DNA of 64,000 bases from Rossellomorea vietnamensis. GTDB lineage: Bacteria > Bacillota > Bacilli > Bacillales > Bacillaceae_B. How positions within the stretch are numbered: position 1 is the stretch's first letter; each line of letters starts with the position of its first letter. The notes below the pieces were generated by a model. That model saw nothing but the letters and a program-made list of their open reading frames with translations, did not search any database and had not been told where the DNA came from. The translations under genes were made by a program, and so were the position numbers. The stretch covers positions 81,735 through 145,734 of the forward strand of contig NZ_VTEH01000001.1 in the NCBI RefSeq assembly GCF_008180615.1, written 5' to 3'. This document shows, in pieces, positions 60,493 through 64,000 of this stretch.

Positions 60493-61821
60493 TTAAACTT
60501 TTTCTTTTGTTCCTTCTTTTGCTCTCTTTGATTTTTTGGGGAGAGCAGCAGGCAATGTTAAATCAAAAGTAGTTCCTTTTCCTTTTTCACTTTGGACATG
60601 GATGGATCCGTGGTGATCTTTCAATATTCTGAGACACACCATGAAGCCAAGTCCAGTTCCCTTCTCTTTTGTTGTATAAAAAGGCTCACCAAGTTTATTT
60701 AAGGTCTTCTCATCCATGCCGTTTCCTTCATCCTGAAAGGTCAGCAGTACTTGTCCATTGAGTTCATTTGCCGATATGTAGATGTTGCCGCCCTCAGGCT
60801 GTGCTTCAATGGCATTTTTAATCAGATTGATAAACACCTGTTTGATCTGATTTTCGTCACATTTTATAAAAAGCTCCTTTTTCGTGAACTGCTGGTGGAT
60901 CGAAACATCGAATAACGTAGCATTAGTCTGCAATAAAGCTGTAACCTGCTGAAGAATATGGAGGACATTTTTCTCCTTGAACTGGACCGCCTGCGGTTTT
61001 GCGAGCATGAGCAATTCGCTTAAAACCATTTCAATCCTCTTAATTTCCGCAAAAATTATGTCCAAGTAATATTGATTTGTATTAGAATCAGATTTCATTA
61101 GTTGAAGAAAACCGTTTATGGCTGTAAGAGGGTTTCTAACTTCATGTGCGATTCCCGCAGCCAGCTGCCCGGCAATCGACAGCTTTTGAGATTGTACAGC
61201 AAGGTTTTCATTTATTTTCATAAGCTCTTCTTCTGCATAAACTCTATGGGTTATATCTGAAATAGTGCCTATCGTTCCCTTGAAGACACCTTTGTCATCA
61301 TAATTAAGTTTGATATGAAGTTCCGCCCAATAATTCCCGCCGTCTTTCGTTCTATACAGTACCTCTACCTTTGTACTGCCTGCCTTTTCTTTAATGCTTG
61401 TCCTGATTATCGGCAGAACTTCATGGCGCTGCTGTAAAGGTAAAAAATGGAGAGCATTCGCATTTATACTCTCATTGACCGAGTACCCCGAAAAACTCTC
61501 CCAGGCTGGATTAAGAAATTGAAATTGTCCTTGGGAATCAGTGCGAAACACCACCTCGTCTATTTCCTCCAGAACAAGGCTCATCTCATCAGATAACGTA
61601 CGGTACTTCTCTTCGCTTTCCTTCAGCTGTTCGAGGTTTCTTTTATGGCGGTCATAATAGCCGCCCAGCCAAACTGCCGCTCCTAAAATGAGAATGGTAT
61701 ACACAATATCGACCACTAGGTTAAGATCGTTCTCCAATACAATATAAAAGATATAATCCCAGGCAACTACAAACAAAGCCACCGTAATAAAAGATGTTAT
61801 CCGACCTTTATATCGACCCAT
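60493..61821 (-). CDS. PAS-domain sensor histidine kinase (sporulation-kinase type)
   Basis: The 442-residue protein has two N-terminal transmembrane helices (about 10-28, 33-52), a PAS domain (about 75-195), HisKA H-box GQLAAGIAHEVRNPLTAINGF (phosphorylated His about 220) and an HATPase domain with NLIKNAIEA, DEGNGMDEK and GTGLGF. There is no adjacent response regulator, as for Kin kinases feeding the Spo0F phosphorelay. The start at 61821 follows AAGGGTGA. Confidence 0.88.
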   Translation of the reverse strand: MGRYKGRITSFITVALFVVAWDYIFYIVLENDLNLVVDIVYTILILGAAVWLGGYYDRHKRNLEQLKESEEKYRTLSDEMSLVLEEIDEVVFRTDSQGQFQFLNPAWESFSGYSVNESINANALHFLPLQQRHEVLPIIRTSIKEKAGSTKVEVLYRTKDGGNYWAELHIKLNYDDKGVFKGTIGTISDITHRVYAEEELMKINENLAVQSQKLSIAGQLAAGIAHEVRNPLTAINGFLQLMKSDSNTNQYYLDIIFAEIKRIEMVLSELLMLAKPQAVQFKEKNVLHILQQVTALLQTNATLFDVSIHQQFTKKELFIKCDENQIKQVFINLIKNAIEAQPEGGNIYISANELNGQVLLTFQDEGNGMDEKTLNKLGEPFYTTKEKGTGLGFMVCLRILKDHHGSIHVQSEKGKGTTFDLTLPAALPKKSKRAKEGTKEKV

Positions 61822-61950
61822 TTCGTCACCCTTCGATTCATTCTTATAGTAATATCCTAATTTTCGCACAATTATCTTAAAAACAGTATACCATCTCTTG
61901 AAGAAAAAGGAATATTTTACTTGTGAAAAGTTTTAGAATTCTCTTTAGCC

Positions 61951-61992
61951 CTTAAAGCATAAAGAGGGACTGCCCCTCATTATGCTTTAAGG
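61951..61992. repeat. Perfect inverted repeat between divergent genes
   Basis: CTTAAAGCATAA and TTATGCTTTAAG (12 bp) enclose GAGGG/CCCTC, forming a long hairpin upstream of both the kinase gene and the YneK-like gene. No T run. It could be an operator or an RNA element. Confidence 0.5.
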
Positions 61993-62103
61993 CATTAACC
62001 CAGCAGTGACGGCTTTTTCAAACTGCCTCTTGCCACTGCCCCTCCGCTTGTCTATAATGAAAGACGATAATTGGCTTTTACAGAAATTTTGAGGTGAAAA
62101 AAC

Positions 62104-62532
62104 ATGCAATTAGAAGGCTGGTTTTTAATCTTCATCCTTTTCTGGGTAGTTGTCCTCATTTCCTTGTTTGCAATCGGCGGTTTCTTTATGTTCAGGAAGT
62201 TCTTGAAACGCATGCCGAAAGAGGATGGACGATCTGATTTGGACTGGGAAGAATATTATGTCAATAAAACGTATACGTTATGGGGTCCTAAAGAAGTTGA
62301 AATTCTCAATGAATTGGTATCTCCAGTTCCGGAACTTTTCAGAGATGTTGCCAAACAAAAAATCGCTGGAAAAATCGGCGAGCTGGCTCTGAAAGAAAAG
62401 GCTTCTTCCATATCACAGGAGCTGATCGTCCGCGGATATATCATGGCCACTCCCAAAAGGGACCATAAATTTCTTAGAAAAAAACTGGATGAAATGAATA
62501 TTGATGCTGCACCTTATGAACATCTATTCTAA
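62104..62532 (+). CDS. YneK/DUF2621-like protein
   Basis: The 142-residue protein has an N-terminal transmembrane helix (about 6-30) and a soluble domain with DLDWEEYYVNKTYTLWGPKEVEILNELVSPVPELFRDVAKQKIAGKIGELAL, the DUF2621 pattern of Bacillus YneK. Function unknown; sporulation links have been suggested for the family. Ribosome site GAGGTG. Confidence 0.82.
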   Translation: MQLEGWFLIFILFWVVVLISLFAIGGFFMFRKFLKRMPKEDGRSDLDWEEYYVNKTYTLWGPKEVEILNELVSPVPELFRDVAKQKIAGKIGELALKEKASSISQELIVRGYIMATPKRDHKFLRKKLDEMNIDAAPYEHLF

Positions 62533-62556
62533 GATTGCGGAAAGGAATTTATTTTA

Positions 62557-62652
62557 ATGAGTGTCATTTTAATTATCCCCGTCATTTTTTATTTAATCTT
62601 CTTCGGGGCAGGTCTTGTTATCTATAAAAAATATAAAAAGCAAAAAGGCTGA
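62557..62652 (+). CDS. 31-residue membrane protein
   Basis: MSVILIIPVIFYLIFFGAGL then VIYKKYKKQKG: one transmembrane helix and a basic tail. It lies 24 bases after the YneK-like gene with AAAGGA upstream; probably same transcript. Function unknown. Confidence 0.6.
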   Translation: MSVILIIPVIFYLIFFGAGLVIYKKYKKQKG

Positions 62653-62683
62653 AACAGGAATTTCTGTTTCAGCCTTTATTTTA
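62644..62683. terminator. Convergent terminator
   Basis: AAGGCTGAAACAG pairs with CTGTTTCAGCCTT, followed by TATTTTAT. Shared by the small gene and uppP. Confidence 0.88.
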
Positions 62684-63472
62684 TAATAAAAACAAGGCAA
62701 CAACCGCTGCCAGGGCAAATCGATAATAAGCAAAAGGAGTCAATTTCACTTTGGATAAGAGTTTTAAAAATGACATAATAGCAATCAATGCTACTATGAA
62801 AGCCGAAAAGAATCCCGCCATGAACATATCAATATCAGAAACTGATATTACTTCATAACTCTTAGCTAAATCCAGTCCGCTGGCCGCAAACATCATGGGT
62901 ACTGCCACCAAAAAAGAAAACTCAGCAGCTGTTTTATGATTTGCACCGCTTAAAATCCCCCCTGCTATGGTCGCCCCTGCTCTTGAAAACCCAGGAAATA
63001 AGGCAAGACATTGAAACAATCCTATTCGAAACGCCTGCTTGTATGTCAATTCATCCAAGCTTTCGGTTAGTACACGCTGATTTTTCTTCTCTGCATAAAT
63101 AAGCAGCACACCGCCTGCCGCAAGAGCAACGATCACCGTCTGTGGTGAAAACAAGTATTCTTTAATCAGCTCATGCAGCAACAATCCGACCACCACCGCA
63201 GGAAGCATGGCAAAAAGAATATGAAGGACGTTAAGGCCTTCCTTGAAATTAAATTTCAAAATCGACAGGACTCGTTTCCAATAGTAAACTACCACAGCCA
63301 TAATAGCACCAAGCTGAATAAAAATACTAAAAGTCTTTTCCTTCTCCCCAGTAAAATCAAGAAAATGACCAGCCAGAATCAAGTGGCCAGTGGATGATAC
63401 TGGCAGAAACTCAGTAAGTCCTTCAATAATCCCCAATATAATGGCGATAATGATTTCATTCAAATGTTCCAT
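62681..63472 (-). CDS. uppP: Undecaprenyl-diphosphatase UppP (BacA type)
   Basis: The 263-residue membrane enzyme has about eight helices and the catalytic blocks GLTEFLPVSSTGHL (about 19-32) and PGFSRAGATIAGG (about 159-171). It dephosphorylates undecaprenyl pyrophosphate to recycle the cell-wall lipid carrier. GGAG abuts the ATG at 63472, whereas TTG at 63463 is 8 bases away, so the true start may be the latter. Confidence 0.93.
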   Translation of the reverse strand: MEHLNEIIIAIILGIIEGLTEFLPVSSTGHLILAGHFLDFTGEKEKTFSIFIQLGAIMAVVVYYWKRVLSILKFNFKEGLNVLHILFAMLPAVVVGLLLHELIKEYLFSPQTVIVALAAGGVLLIYAEKKNQRVLTESLDELTYKQAFRIGLFQCLALFPGFSRAGATIAGGILSGANHKTAAEFSFLVAVPMMFAASGLDLAKSYEVISVSDIDMFMAGFFSAFIVALIAIMSFLKLLSKVKLTPFAYYRFALAAVVALFLL

Positions 63473-63682
63473 CTCCTACAATTTTTATTCTTCCTGATGC
63501 CGGTTAAGAGTATATGTATTCTTACCGTAACTCTATTTTAATTGGTATCAGCCTATACAAAATGAATCTATTAAATTGCTTTATACGATCTCTCAGCTGC
63601 TGCTTTATCCACCTTCTTATCCAGGTTAACAATATATCTCCTTTAATTGTATTTCATGATATACTGCTTCTCACAATACTAT

Positions 63683-63847
63683 CTAAGTAATATTACTTCG
63701 AAGTGATTCTGCTGTAAAGATAATTTTTACCGCCCATATACTGTTCCGTAAACCGGCCATCTTCTTCGATTTTGGTAACTGTTCGGCCAGATTATCTTCT
63801 TTTAGCTGATTCTCATTTCTGCTCACTTCATCTTTATTGAACCCCAT
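63683..63847 (-). CDS. Short hypothetical protein
   Basis: The 54-residue frame MGFNKDEVSRNENQLKEDNLAEQLPKSKKMAGLRNSIWAVKI... has GGGAG 7 bases upstream of its ATG. It is charged at first and hydrophobic later, with no family resemblance. Existence as a gene is uncertain. Confidence 0.4.
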   Translation of the reverse strand: MGFNKDEVSRNENQLKEDNLAEQLPKSKKMAGLRNSIWAVKIIFTAESLRSNIT

Positions 63848-63895
63848 TAATAGCTCCCGCCTCACCACGGGATAGCCAGGATTTCCTTAAATCAA

Positions 63896-63936
63896 CAAAA
63901 AACCGGCAGACTGCCGAGAGTGACAGGTACCGGTTT
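63896..63936 (-). terminator. Terminator of the gene at the right edge
   Basis: AACCGG and CCGGTT enclose a second hairpin CGGCAG-A-CTGCCG; a T run follows on the minus strand. Confidence 0.65.
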
Positions 63937-63940
63937 ATGT

Positions 63941-64000
63941 TTAAATCGTAGTGGTCGTTAATTCATCTTTATCGTCCAGCAGTTTCTTATACTGCATATA
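63941..64000 (-). CDS. Partial gene, C-terminal 19 residues
   Basis: The minus-strand frame ends YMQYKKLLDDKDELTTTTI and stops at TAA (63941-63943), followed by a terminator. The rest lies beyond the window. Not identifiable. Confidence 0.5.
   Translation of the reverse strand, partial: YMQYKKLLDDKDELTTTTI

Overview
The window looks like the chromosome of an endospore-forming member of the Bacillaceae (Firmicutes). The genes have strong AAGGAGG-type ribosome sites and moderate-to-low GC. Many are Bacillus-type (rlmN, pbuG, ykuD-like, mhq-like pair, yrrT/luxS/mccA/mccB, SspH-type spore protein, YneK-like, YpbS-like, YtxH-like, sporulation-type histidine kinase, RsbR paralogue). No rRNA operon, CRISPR array, prophage or intact transposase gene is visible. 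I cannot name the species.

Layout: 1-0.3 kb is the end of a mobile-element-like region (partial DUF5348 gene, then two IS21-like terminal repeats). 0.7-12.4 kb carries rlmN, a small kinase, an RsbR-like stressosome protein, an M3 oligopeptidase, a membrane GGDEF-EAL protein, an ECF sigma/anti-sigma pair with a visible autoregulatory promoter, a Nudix hydrolase and a YwaF-like membrane protein. 12.8-16.8 kb has a guanine riboswitch plus terminator ahead of pbuG, an NhaC-type antiporter and an L,D-transpeptidase. 16.9-29.2 kb is mostly GNAT acetyltransferases and small enzymes, with a quinone/aldehyde-detoxification pair (mhq-like) and a secreted protein/VanW pair. 29.3-32.7 kb is the methionine-to-cysteine operon yrrT-luxS-mccA-mccB. 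32.9-46 kb holds glutamate dehydrogenase, gamma-glutamyltransferase, a KGG-repeat stress protein, sspH with a sigma-G promoter, VanZ, Dps, a SurA/PrsA-like lipoprotein and an SDR.

46-58 kb contains selB and, about 10 kb away, a separate tRNA-Sec gene with a UCA anticodon, so the organism probably decodes UGA as selenocysteine; selA, selD and any selenoprotein gene lie outside the window. Between them are a DUF2935 protein, a Sco-type copper chaperone, type II pantothenate kinase and sbcDC. 58-64 kb has small membrane proteins, a sigma-B-type promoter with a YtxH-like protein, a PAS histidine kinase, YneK-like and UppP.

The most notable unexplained structure is intergenic. There is a family of about 115-335 bp miniature inverted-repeat elements (ends GGCTSTKTT...TTGTTGCT). 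One has a perfect 8-bp target duplication, others have near-perfect ones, one carries an internal inversion, and several carry a GC-rich core repeat. Other unexplained signals are a four-copy palindrome array near 60.1 kb and three tandem mini-ORFs near 0.5-0.63 kb. I found no convincing new defence or biosynthetic system.
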